64,000 bases of DNA from Eopsaltria australis (GCA_034509425.1 JAVTVJ010000346.1:310001-374000); one strand, 5' to 3'. Positions 45,680 to 54,687 are shown, numbered from the stretch's first letter. Numbers and translations: made by a program. The notes: generated from the sequence alone by a model not told the origin.

Positions 45680-46990
45680 AAAAAAAACAGGAACAAAAAA
45701 AAAACAAAACATCCACACCCACCCTCCCCCTCCTGAAAAAAATGACAGAAGAGTTGCCTTCTTTAATATTTTGTAATATTCTGTTTGTTAATATACCCCC
45801 CCAAACAAAAAAAAAAACAAAACAAAAAAACAAAAAACTATGTGTATATATCTTAACTGTTTTAGAGGTTGGTACCATAAGCTTCATATTAGCTGGAGAT
45901 TTTATATGTAGCAAAGTGTTAGTGCAGATACTGTTGGCTCCTTTTTTTTCCAATGTTTTATTGGGGAATTAAATAGCGTGATGTTTGGATTAATATTGTC
46001 ATACCATCTCTCTTCTGGAGAGTTGATACAGGCTGTTACTTTGTTTGTAAATCTTTTTTTTTTTCTTTTCTTGAGGGAGTAAAGCCTTTTTAAAAAAAAA
46101 AAAGAAAAAAAAAATGGAAAGAAGATATCATGGATCTCATCTGAAAACAAACCAATCCCTCCCCACCCACCTCCCCAACCCCACCAGCACAAGCTTTTTC
46201 CAAACCTGCAGGGAAATGGTTTCACATTTTTCTGCTGGTCAGCTCTTAAAAAAAAAAAAAAATAAGGAGAAAAAAAAAAGCTCATTCTGTGTGTGTGTTT
46301 ATATATAAATACCCTCATTTTTGTATCAAAAGCTAAAAGCTTCCCTCTGTCAGGGTCAGGCCACCATGTGCTGCTGGTTTGGAAACTGTAATTGCCACAC
46401 AGCAGCGCCCAAATGTTGGGATTTCAACCCCAAAAAGGCAAACCCCAGAGAAACAAAAGGAATTTTGCTCCCTGAGGGAAAGGTCTGTGTGTTTGGAGCT
46501 GGATTTTACAGCAGAGATTGGGCTTGGCCCCGTGGTCACAGTGGCCCTGCCACCCCTGCTGATCCTCCCTGGCCCAGGTGAGCTCCATCCCCAGCTGCTG
46601 GAGGGCATTGTTTTTTCAGATGATTTTTCCTGGCATCCCAAGAGATCACAGAATGAGGGAATGGGGTTGAAATCCTGGAATTCGTGAGTGCAAACAGCCC
46701 ATGAGTCAGAGTATCCAACAGAGTATCCAAGTTTTCCAGTTTTTTCCATCCATGCAGGATTCACAGCAGGGTTCAGTGGAGGCACCCAGGGAAGGGGACA
46801 CCCCCAACCACCCAAAACACCCCCCAAAAGTTGCTTTGCTGCTGCCATCGTCCCCACTCCATCACCTGGTACCCCTCAGGAGCTCCAACATCACCCTGCT
46901 GCTAATAAATTATGATCCCTAAATTTTGGGGGCCTTGGGCCAAGGCTGTCAGTCACACTCAGAAATAAATCTGGTGACCCCAAAGAAATG
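45680..46990 (+). other. PTPRA: PTPRA 3' UTR with candidate poly(A) signals
   Basis: The AT-rich 3' UTR begins with several A-runs after the stop. Possible poly(A) signals are ATTAAA at 45968-45973, AATAAA at 46904-46909 and AATAAA at 46964-46969. Which one is used cannot be told from sequence, so the right boundary is approximate. Confidence 0.6.
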
Positions 46991-47690
46991 GGGACCCTCC
47001 TTGGGGCTTTGTTTGTCCCCCACAGATGCTCCCCCCCCCAACAAGTCCCTCCATCCCCCTGCTCGATGGGTGCTGGCTGCTCCCTGGTGTTATTATTGAG
47101 GTTTTCCTCCTTTTTTCCTTCATTCCCAGGATCTCAGGGGGCTCAGTGAAACTTTGGGGTCTGGGGAGCTGCCCAGACCTTTTGCCACAGCATCTGCCCT
47201 GGCTCCAACTGCAAATATCAGAGAGATGAGCAGCTGCTGGAGATAATCCAGGGCCAGATCCTGCCTAAATCCCCTTCCCAAACTCTGTCACATCCCCAGA
47301 GCTGGGAGCTTTGGGCTCCATGGCCATTGCCAGCATCCAGCCCAAATTTGGTGGTGACAAATTAGAAATGTGGGGAGAACCAGAGAAATGGGGGTTGGGG
47401 TGGGGTAGGGAAACTGAGGCACGGGGGGTTTGCTCCCCTCCTTTCAACAAGAGCATCCCTGGAGCTGCAGAGGGACCATGAGGATCCATCCCTTTCCAGC
47501 TGCCAGGAAATGGGAAATGAGCCCGTTCTGGGGGGTCCCCAGCCCCGGGTGATGGAGCCACAGCGGGGCAGAATCCCCCAAAAAATGAGTGTCAGGGTGC
47601 TGTCCAAGGGGATTTGGGGGGAAGGAGGCACCGGACACTGGCACGGGAAGGCTGATGCCATCAGCGAGGTCACGGTCCCCCGAGGGAGCG
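46991..47690. other. PTPRA-GNRH2 intergenic spacer
   Basis: About 0.7 kb between the last plausible PTPRA poly(A) signal and the GNRH2 promoter. It holds no recognisable gene; in human, VPS16 lies between PTPRA and GNRH2. Confidence 0.5.
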
Positions 47691-47700
47691 GTGGCCAGGC

Positions 47701-47798
47701 CGACGTCATTGTCACCGAGCCCTTCAAATAGCGCTGCCCGCCCGGCCGGACACCGCTCCTGCCACCGCCACCGCCACCGCCGGCACCTGCCCGCCCAG
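47701..47798 (+). promoter_or_regulatory. GNRH2: Candidate GNRH2 promoter and non-coding exon 1
   Basis: A CRE-like CGACGTCA at 47701-47708 and a TATA-like TTCAAATAG at 47723-47731 precede a GC-rich segment. That segment ends CGCCCAG at 47798 and is followed by the donor GTGAGG. GnRH genes usually have a non-coding first exon, so this is the simplest candidate. The exact start site is not known. Confidence 0.5.
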
Positions 47799-47976
47799 GT
47801 GAGGCTGCCCCGGCCACCGTACGGGGTGGGACCGGGGTGGGGGGTCCTGCTTGCCCCAAATCGGACCCCAAAGACAGCCCCGGGGGTGGAGGGGGGGGGG
47901 AATGTCCATGCTGGATCCAAACCCCGGCAGGACCCCGGAGTGCTCTGGCTTCTCCAGCCACAAAAGGGCCCCGATG

Positions 47977-48324
47977 GGTGCTCATTCCCTCTGGATCTGC
48001 ATCCCAAACCCACCCCAAAGAGCATCCATGGGTGCTCATCCCCTCTGGATCTGCATCCCAAACCCACCCCAAAGAGCATCCATGGATGCTCATCCCCTCT
48101 GGATCTGCATCCCAAACCCACCCCAGAGAGCATCCATGGGTGCTCATCCCCTCTGGATCTGCATCCCAAACCCACCCCCAAGAGCATCCATGGGTGCTCA
48201 TCCCCTCTGGATCTGCATCCCAAACCCACCCCCAAGAGCATCCATGGGTGCTCATCCCCTCTGGATCTGCATCCCAAACCCACCCCAAAGAGCATCCATG
48301 GGTGCTCATCCCTCCTCCACTTCC
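47977..48324. repeat. Minisatellite, 54-bp unit, six full copies
   Basis: Full units start at 47977, 48031, 48085, 48139, 48193 and 48247, each of the form GGTGCTCATCCCCTCTGGAT and so on, with a partial seventh from 48301. Divergence between units is only a few bases. The period is 18 codons, which keeps long false ORFs open on both strands. The array lies in GNRH2 intron 1. Confidence 0.96.
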
Positions 48325-48447
48325 ATCCCCCCGCTTCAACCCCAAACCACCCCAGGCAGCACCCACGGGTGTTCATCCCTCCCGCAGCCCCCGGGGGTGT
48401 CCCCTGAGCGGATGCCGGTGGGACAGGGCCCCCTTTTCCCCCCCAAG

Positions 48448-48595
48448 CCCCCCGGCCATGGCACCCCGCGGGTCGCTGCTGCTGCTGGCGCTGCTGCTGC
48501 TGAGCTGTGCCCTGCCCCGCGGCCGCGGCCAGCACTGGTCCCACGGCTGGTACCCGGGGGGCAAGCGGGACCTGCGGAGCCCCACAAACCTCCAG
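48448..48595 (+). CDS. GNRH2: GNRH2 exon 2 (signal peptide, GnRH-II decapeptide)
   Basis: Coding from 48458. Contains [13 protein letters not shown] and DLRSPTNLQ. Splice donor CAG/GTAGGG at 48596. Confidence 0.93.
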
Positions 48596-49194
48596 GTAGG
48601 GTGAACCCCGCGGGTCATCCCCCTCCAGGCCATTCCCGTCCCTCTCCGGGGTGATTCCCCCTCGCCCAAGGGTGATGCCCACGCCGGCTGTGTCCCCCTG
48701 CCCCGGGGTTCGTGTCCCCCCCCCCGGGGTAAAATCCCGTGCTCCTGGGGTTATAATCCCTGTGGATTATCCTCCCCCCGAGTTACACTGCCCCAAATTA
48801 TCCTCCCGATTATGGCCCCGTCCCGCGATTATCTCTCCCCGCTGAGTTCTTGGGTTTATCCCCGCCCCAGATTAAACCCCACTCCGGATTTATCACCCCC
48901 GCGCGCTGGAATCCCCCCAGGTTTCCCTCCCCCCCTAGATTATCCCCTTTTCCCGAGTTTATCTTTCCCACCGAGTTATCTTCCCCGCAGTTTATCCACC
49001 CTGGAATTCCCCCCTCCAAGGGCGATCCCCCCCATCCCGGGTGTTTTCCCCCACCCTTTTTCCCCCTCCCGCAGGTCCCGTCCCCTCTCGGGCGCTGCCG
49101 TCCCCTCCCGTGTCCCCCTCGGCGGGCGGAGCCGCTGCCGGTGAGCGGGAACGGGGCTGGGGGGTCCCGGGGGGGTCCCCAGGACCGGGACTGA
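48458..49194 (+). CDS. GNRH2: Progonadoliberin-2 (GnRH-II precursor)
   Basis: Exon 2 starts after CCCCCAAG at 48447; the ATG is at 48458. It codes a 24-residue Leu-rich signal peptide, the decapeptide [10 protein letters not shown] (residues 25-34) and the amidation/cleavage site GKR, ending at 48595 with the donor GTAGGG in phase 0. Exon 3 follows the acceptor CTCCCGCAG and begins at 49075. Read straight through it reaches TGA at 49192-49194, giving 85 residues in all, the usual size of preproGnRH-II. The associated peptide does not look like the conserved EEIKLCEGEEC type but keeps two Cys four residues apart. A 42-nt intron (49141-49182) is possible by sequence but too short to be likely. 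The secreted hormone acts on GnRH receptors in brain and pituitary. The peptide is certain; the C-terminal part is not. Confidence 0.85.
48600..49070. repeat. Degenerate C-rich repeat in GNRH2 intron 2
   Basis: Recurrent imperfect units of 25-35 bp containing GATTATCCCC or GAGTTTATC between C-runs. Strong C/G strand asymmetry (C-rich on +). Confidence 0.65.
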
Positions 49195-49285
49195 CCGATG
49201 CCACCCCCGCCCGTGACCGGAGCCACCGAGCCACGCGGGAACGAGCCGGGATCCCCCCGCGGGGAATAAAGGGGCTGGGGGGGGA
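49075..49285 (+). CDS. GNRH2: GNRH2 exon 3 (divergent GAP, stop, poly(A) signal)
   Basis: Acceptor CCTCCCGCAG at 49074. Codes [20 protein letters not shown] and onward to TGA at 49192-49194. The poly(A) signal AATAAA is at 49265-49270, followed by a GT-rich stretch, so the transcript probably ends near 49285. Confidence 0.6.
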
Positions 49286-49289
49286 TCTG

Positions 49290-49920
49290 TGCGCTGTGAT
49301 GGTGCTGGGGAGGGGTCCCGCGTGGGGGTGGGCTCGTGGGAGGGGTGGGATGGGTCCCGTGGGGACAGTGATGTCCCGTGGGGACAATGATGTCCCGTGG
49401 GGATGCGGTCCCGTGCGGGGAATTCGTGTCGCGGGGTGGGGGAAAATCTGTCCCGTGGGGGCTGCGTCTCGGGTGTGGGATTTGTGTCCCGAGTGCGGGT
49501 TTGTGTCCCGAGGGGGCTCTGTCTCTCGGGGGGTGTCCGATGGGAGGGGGCTGTGTCTCTCGTGGGGCCATGTCCCGTGGGAGGTGTCCTGTTCCTCGGG
49601 ACATTGGTGGGGGGTTCGTGTCCCCTGGAGGGGGGTGTGCGATTTTGGGATGCCGTGTCTCGTGGGCGGCTGTTCCCTGGGGGGATTCCCTGTTCCTTAG
49701 GGATCCGCGCCCGTGTCCGGCGGGGGTTCTGTGTCCCGTGGGGGTGTCCCTGTGCCGTGGGTGTCCCTGTCCGTGTGTCCCACGGCTGTCCCTGTCCCAT
49801 GTATGGTGTCCCTGACCCATGCGTGTCCGTGCCCCACGGATGTCCCTGCCCCATGCAGAGTGTCCCTGTCCCATGGATGTCCCTATCCCGTGTCCCTCTC
49901 CCTGTCCCGTGTCCCTGTCC
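49290..49920. repeat. Degenerate GT/G-rich tandem array between GNRH2 and MRPS26
   Basis: Dozens of imperfect units around the core TGTCCCGTGGGG, turning into CCATG/TGTCCCTG units in the right half. It is G-rich on + in the left half. The long minus-strand ORFs across it are products of the repeat. Confidence 0.85.
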
Positions 49921-49924
49921 CCCC

Positions 49925-50044
49925 CTCCCCGACTCCATTTCCCATCAGCCCCCGCTCCCGCCTCCCTTCCCGCGGCGCCGCGCGCGCGCGGGTTCGCCCC
50001 CGTGACGTCACTCCCCGCGCCGTGACGTCACTCCGCAGGCCGCC
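49925..50044 (+). promoter_or_regulatory. MRPS26: MRPS26 promoter with two CRE sites
   Basis: GC-rich, CpG-dense, no TATA box. Two perfect CRE octamers TGACGTCA lie at 50003-50010 and 50023-50030, 20 bp apart, the second only 14 bp before the ATG. Upstream, CTCCATTTCCCATCAG at about 49932-49947 resembles a ZNF143-type housekeeping promoter motif. The TSS probably lies within the last 60 bp; this is inferred. Confidence 0.7.
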
Positions 50045-50337
50045 ATGCTGCCGGCGCTGAGGCGCTGCCGCCCGGGGCCCGTCCCGCTCCCGGCCCTGGC
50101 GGCCGCGCTGGGGCCCGGCCCCTTCCCCTTCCCGGGGCTCTGTCCCGGCCCCTTCCCGGGGCTCTGTCCCGCCTGGTCCCCGCGGGCGGTGCCGGCGCGG
50201 GGCCGCAAGACCCGGCACGACCCCCCCGCCAAGTCCAAGGCGGGCCGGGTGAAGATGCCGCCGCCCGTGGACCCCGAGGAGCTGCTGGTGGTGCTGGAGC
50301 GGTACCGGCAGCACCGGCTGGTGCTCAGCGCCCTCCG
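50045..50337 (+). CDS. MRPS26: MRPS26 exon 1
   Basis: From the ATG at 50045 to CTCCG before the donor GTACCG; exit phase 2. Codes the presequence and the conserved N-terminal domain. Confidence 0.92.
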
Positions 50338-52492
50338 GTACCGCCACGGGCCGCGGAGGAGGGGATTGGCATGGGGCTGTGGGGCAGGTCAGGGTCTGGG
50401 GCACTGGCTGTGGCTCTGGGGCTGCTGTGGGGCTGGGGGATTTACGGGGCTGGCTGTAGGGTGGGGGATAGGGGGGATATAGGGCTGTGAGGCTGCTGTG
50501 GGGCAGGGGAAGGTCGGGGTTGGCGGTGGCTCTGGGGATGGGGCTGGAGGCTGGGTAAGGTGCTCGGGGCTGATGTGGAACAGGAGAGGGTTGGGGGCTG
50601 TGGGGTGAGAGGCTGGGGATGGGGCTGTGAGAGGAGTGTCGGGCTTGTGGCCATTTGGGGCGGCTGTGAGGGACAGGGCTGGCTGTGGGGCAGGGCAGGG
50701 TTGGGTCTGGGGCACTTTGTAACAGGAGCAGGAAAATCCTGGGGTACTGTGGGGTAGGAAGGGGTGGCGGGGCTGGCTTTTCTGGGGAGAACCCGCTGTG
50801 CTCCGAGCCCCGGGCGGGAGCTCAGTGCCCTCCCCTCGTCCCGGCAGGGCGGAGTTCAGGGCCGAGGTGCTGCAGAAGAAGCGGCAGGAGCGCCTGGAAG
50901 CCGAGACCTCCGTGGAGGAGCTGGAGGAGCACCGGCGCCTGATGGCCTGGAACGAGGAGGAGAACGCCCGGCAGCGGGCACGGAGGTCAGCGCGGCCCCT
51001 GCAGGGCCAGCGAGACACTGCCCTGCCTGGCTTTGCTGCTGCTCAGGCAGAATTAACTCGTTTAGAGCCCGGCTTAACTTCTACAGAGGCAGGGTTACTC
51101 TGGGCTGGGTTAGGAACTGGTTCACAGCCAGGCCCTGAGGGTGGTGGGGAATGGTGACAAATGCAGTCACTGGTGGTGTCCCCAGGGATCAGGGCTGGGG
51201 CCCGTCCTGTTTAATGCCTTTGTTGATGATCTGGATGAGGGGATTGAGTTCACCACCAGCTGGGTGTGAGTGTGGATCTGCTGGAGGGCTCTGCAGAGGG
51301 ACCTGGACAGGCTGGATCCAGGGGTTAAATCCAAGGCTATGAAGTTTAACAAGACCAAGTGCTTTGTCCTGCACTTTGGCCACAACAGCCCCTGCAGTGC
51401 TACAGGCTGGGGACAGAGTGGCTGAAAGGCAGAAAGGGGACTGATGGACAGCAGGCTGGACATGTGACAGCAGTGTCCCCAGGTGGCCAGGAAGGCCAAT
51501 GGCACCTGGCCTGGATCAGGAATGGTGTGGCCAGCAGAACCAGGGCAGGGATTCTTCCCCTGTACTGGGCACTGGTGAGGCCACACCTCGAGTTCTGTGT
51601 CCAGTTCTGGTCACCCCAATTTAGGGAGGACATTGAGGAGCTGGAGCATGTCCAGGGAAGGCAGCAAGGTGGGGAAGGGTCTGGAATACAAGTCCTGTGA
51701 GGAGCAGCTGGGGGGGCTCAGCCTGGGGAAAAGGAGGCTCAGGGGAGACCTTGTCACTCTACAACTCCCTGACAGGAGGGTGGAGCCAGGATGGGTCAGG
51801 ACAAGAGGACAAGATCTTTTCCACCCCAATTGATTCTGTGATTCTGGGAAATTGTGACCTTTTTAAAATCAATCTGCCTGTGCAGCTGTCGTGGTTCCTG
51901 TGCCTTTTGCTGCTGAGGGCCAAGTCAAGGTGCTCTGGGCAGCCTCCTGCTCTGCTGGGGATGGATGTGTCACCTCATCCCTCAGATTTTCCTTTCTGTC
52001 TGGCAGAGAGGAGAGATTCAGGAAAGAAGAGGAGGAGCAGAAGAAGAGGAAGTTAGAGATTGCAGAGAAACAGGCCAGGAAAATGGAGGCTTTCCTGGAG
52101 GAGAAGGAGAAGGAGGTTCTCCAGCTGCAGGTAAGAGCAGCTGGTGCCTGCTGGGAGCCAGGCTGCCAGAATTCCCCTGAGGGAGCCATGTGGGAGCTGT
52201 GGGCTTGTTTTCCACACATTTCTCAGCTGGCAGCCTGGAACAGGAGCATCAGCACCTTCCAGGGGTGTTGACAGCGCGCCGACGGGAGGGAGGCTGAGCC
52301 AGAGCTTTGGGAACAGGGTGGGATAATCCTGAGGGGGAAAATCCTTGTCCTTTGCTTTAGGAGGAAGCCAAAAACTTCATCACCCCCGAGAACCTGGAGG
52401 CACGGATCGAGGAGTGCCTGGACAACCCACGCAACTACAACTTCGCCATCGACAAGGACGGGCGCATCATCAGGCGCACGGTGCTCTCATAG
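50045..52492 (+). CDS. MRPS26: Small ribosomal subunit protein mS26, mitochondrial (spliced, four exons)
   Basis: Four exons, 293+138+124+132 nt, give 228 residues plus TAG; the human protein has 205. The N-terminus ([20 protein letters not shown]) is an Arg-bearing, acid-free presequence as expected for matrix import. The conserved block [20 protein letters not shown] is followed by [20 protein letters not shown], a long charged helix ([20 protein letters not shown] and a Glu/Lys/Arg coiled-coil segment) and the C-terminal [20 protein letters not shown] motif. The mature protein is a structural part of the mitoribosome 28S subunit. The extra length lies in the Gly/Pro-rich presequence, which holds a 24-nt internal duplication. 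All junctions are GT-AG with matching phases. Confidence 0.96.
50370..50760. repeat. Degenerate G-rich repeat in MRPS26 intron 1
   Basis: Imperfect units like GGGGCTGTGGGGCAGG recur through the intron. G-runs on + give G-quadruplex potential. No ORF of interest. Confidence 0.6.
50848..50985 (+). CDS. MRPS26: MRPS26 exon 2
   Basis: Acceptor GTCCCGGCAG, donor GTCAGC; 138 nt, phase 2 to 2. Codes [20 protein letters not shown] and the [14 protein letters not shown] helix. Confidence 0.95.
51185..51845 (+). mobile_element. CR1 LINE fragment in MRPS26 intron 2
   Basis: Sense CR1 starting in the reverse-transcriptase palm region. [20 protein letters not shown] is readable with the DD motif. It continues through [13 protein letters not shown] and [14 protein letters not shown] to the 3' end (TTTTCCACCCCAATTGATTC). 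It is broken by deletions and stops. Confidence 0.92.
52007..52130 (+). CDS. MRPS26: MRPS26 exon 3
   Basis: Acceptor CTGTCTGGCAG, donor GTAAGA. Codes [20 protein letters not shown] and onward, a charged coiled-coil segment. Exit phase 0. Confidence 0.96.
52361..52492 (+). CDS. MRPS26: MRPS26 exon 4 and stop
   Basis: Acceptor TTTGCTTTAG. Codes [20 protein letters not shown] through IIRRTVLS and TAG at 52490-52492. The 3' UTR probably ends near 52.95-53.1 kb; only non-canonical poly(A) signals (AATAAG, GATAAA) are seen. Confidence 0.96.
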   Translation, partial: EEAKNFITPENLEARIEECLDNPRNYNFAIDKDGRIIRRTVLS

Positions 52493-53318
52493 CAGCCCTG
52501 GCAGGGGGCTCCCGGCCTGGAGTGTGCCCAGAGCCCCCCCAGGCAGCACAGCCCCTTCCTCTGAATGTACAAATTGACCACAGAAGTGCTGGAGAAAGGC
52601 CACGGGTCTGGCTGTGCTGCTTCCAGAGGGTTAATGCCTGTGGGAAGTGGGGTGAGGGGGAAGCTTGGCTGCTCCAGCAGCCTGGCTCAGCCCTGTGCCT
52701 GTTGCTGTGCCTGTGATCCCACCTCCCACGGGTTTGGATCCCTCCTGCCTTCACACTCGGCATGTGGGGAGGAGCAGGAGCAGTCCTGAGGCAGAGCCTG
52801 GCTCTGAGCTCCTCTGGATGCTTCCGAAGGCAAACGAGGGCTGAATGGATTTGTAGGAAACACTGTCCTTCCCTGTTTTTGATGTTGGGGGAAGGAGTTA
52901 ATTGTAATCCTGATTTCACACTTTAAACCCTCCTTTGCACTGCCTGAATAAGAAAATTTGTCTGAATGATCCAGGATTTCTGGTGTCACCTTTTTCCTTC
53001 CTTCAGCCTTAATTTATTGATCACCTGGATCTGAATGTGCAGATAAAACTGTAATGACTGTGGGCGCTCTGGGTTGTTGCAGACTCTCATTTTTGCCCTA
53101 AAACTTCTGCTTTTTGCCCAGTGTTGAGCCTGGAGTTTGCTGTGATTCAGCCATGGCTTGCAGGTCCCTCCCTCCCTCAGATAATTGACCTGAAATCCTC
53201 ACTTTTCACCTCTACTTTTTCCTAAAAGTGTCTTCTTCTCTCCTCCCGAGCCTGCACTTCCATGAGGCGAGCACACAAAACCCACAGGCTTCTTTCTGGG
53301 TTGTTTTTCTGTACAAGT

Positions 53319-53324
53319 TTTATT
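53319..53324 (-). terminator. OXT: OXT poly(A) signal
   Basis: AATAAA on the minus strand (TTTATT on +), about 97 bp after the mesotocin stop codon. Confidence 0.75.
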
Positions 53325-53420
53325 TCTAATTAAGCTCAATCACTTCAGTGTGAGTCACAGCCCGAGGCGGGGCTGGGACAGTGATGGATGCGGGATCCTG
53401 TGGATTCTCTCCGGGGTGGG

Positions 53421-53470
53421 CTACACAAACAGCATCTCCTGGTCACAGGATGAGTCAGTGCCACAGCCCT
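53421..53470 (-). CDS. OXT: OXT exon 3 (neurophysin end and stop)
   Basis: Acceptor CTCCCCTCAG. Codes [16 protein letters not shown] with the last two cysteines and TAG at 53423-53421. Confidence 0.93.
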
Positions 53471-54687
53471 CTGAGGGGAGAGAGGGGGGAGCGTGATGTG
53501 AAACCAGACAGCACCAGCCAGACCCCAGGGACCCCCCAAAACGGGCCCCTGAAATAGCCCTCAAGGACTCCCCAGATCAGCGCACGGGGACCCTCCAAAA
53601 CAGCCCCCAAAGATTCCTCATTCAGCCTCCAGGGACCCTCTGAACCAGCTACCAGAGATTCCCCAAAACAGCCCCCAGACAGCCCTTAGACAGCCCTCAG
53701 AGACCCCAAAAACAGTCCCCAGAAATCCCCAAAACACCCAGAGACCCCCCCAGCACTGGGGTTTAATGAGCTGGTGCTCCCTCCATTCTCTGATGCTTCC
53801 CGGGATTTCTGGCAGGATCTCTGATAGTTTAATTAAGGAAGGAGGGTGGGATTTGGGGAAGAGCTAATGAGCAGGAGGCGATGTGCATCCTGCACTTGCT
53901 CAGACCCCAAAATTTGTTTACTGTCTGCTTTCATCCTACTCCAAACCCTCCCACTCTCATCCCTTCCCTGGGGTCTGGATAGGTCATGGAGCACGGTCTG
54001 GACGCACGGATGGGATAAAGACAATCCCTTGGGCATCATCCCCTCTCCCACTATTCTATAGAACTCTGGATTCCCTCCCGGGTCTGCGAGGACTCTGACA
54101 GGAATCCCGGGGTCGGGTCCCGTGGCAGGAATCCGAGGATCCCGTGGCAGAAATCCCGGGGTCCCGTGGCAGGAATCCAGGATCCCGTGGCAGGAATCCC
54201 AGGGTCCCGTGGCAGGAATCCGAGGATCCCGTGGCAGGAATCCAGGATCCCGTGGCAGGAATCCAGGATCCCGTGCCGCTCTCACCGGTGCTGCAGCAGA
54301 TGCCGGGCGCGGCGCAGCTCCCTCCGGAGCCGCAGGGTTTGCGTCCCGACTCGCAGGGGGTGGGCAGGAAGTTTTCCTCCTGGCAGCGCAGCGTTTCCGA
54401 GGTGCCGATGTAGCAGCCCAGCTCCTCCCCGCAGCAGATGTTGGGCCCGAAGCAGTGGCCCTTGTTCCGGGGGCCGCAGGGCAGGCACTGCTCGGGGAAC
54501 AGGGGGGAGGAAGGTTGGGAGAAGGGAAGGATGGGGTTTGGAGAGCTCCGAGCCCTCCAGGACGTACCTTCCTGATGTCCATGTCCAGCACAGCGCGTTT
54601 GCCCCCGATGGGGCAGTTCTGGATGTAGCAGGCGGAGGAGAGAGCCAGGAGCCCCAGGAGGCAGAGGGCCAGAGCCTTGCAGGGCAT
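53421..54687 (-). CDS. OXT: Mesotocin-neurophysin precursor (oxytocin orthologue, three exons)
   Basis: The ATG is at 54687 (reverse strand). Exons of 120, 202 and 50 nt give 123 residues. A 19-residue signal peptide is followed directly by the nonapeptide CYIQNCPIG (20-28), the amidation and cleavage signal GKR and a neurophysin with all 14 cysteines. The Ile at hormone position 8 marks mesotocin, the bird form of oxytocin. The protein ends [16 protein letters not shown] with no copeptin, as expected for this paralogue. Neurophysin carries the hormone through the secretory granules of hypothalamic magnocellular neurons. The gene is tandem with and downstream of the vasotocin gene on the same strand, and convergent with MRPS26. 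Confidence 0.97.
53515..53760. repeat. Degenerate C/A-rich repeat in OXT intron 2
   Basis: Imperfect units such as CCCCAAAACAGCCCCCAGA recur. No coding signal. Confidence 0.6.
54113..54278. repeat. Tandem repeat of 20-23 bp next to the OXT exon 2 donor
   Basis: About eight units of the form GTCCCGTGGCAGGAATCC with short variable spacers. The array ends about 7 bp from the splice donor of OXT exon 2 (54285 on the minus strand). Confidence 0.95.
54286..54487 (-). CDS. OXT: OXT exon 2 (neurophysin core)
   Basis: Acceptor CCCGAGCAG, donor GTGAGA; 202 nt, the constant length of this exon in the family. Codes [20 protein letters not shown] and onward to ICCST with 12 of the 14 cysteines. Confidence 0.97.
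54568..54687 (-). CDS. OXT: OXT exon 1
   Basis: [20 protein letters not shown] then [20 protein letters not shown]; 120 nt; donor GTACGT; phase 0. The upstream in-frame ATG at 54810 lies before the TATA box and is not used. Confidence 0.96.

Noticed and set aside
47362..48682. Long minus-strand ORFs (334 and 412 codons) over GNRH2 intron 1
   Set aside because: They are open only because of the 54-bp (18-codon) minisatellite. The translated repeats recur with the DNA period and there is no domain, promoter or splice support.
49141..49182. A 42-nt intron in GNRH2 exon 3
   Set aside because: GT and AG are present, but 42 nt is below the usual vertebrate minimum. Read-through to the TGA at 49192 gives a precursor of normal size.
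48810..49938. Minus-strand ORFs of 354 and 320 codons coding Gly/His/Pro/Arg-rich repeats
   Set aside because: They follow the degenerate GTCCC/GGGG array and are low-complexity in every frame, so they are artefacts of base composition.
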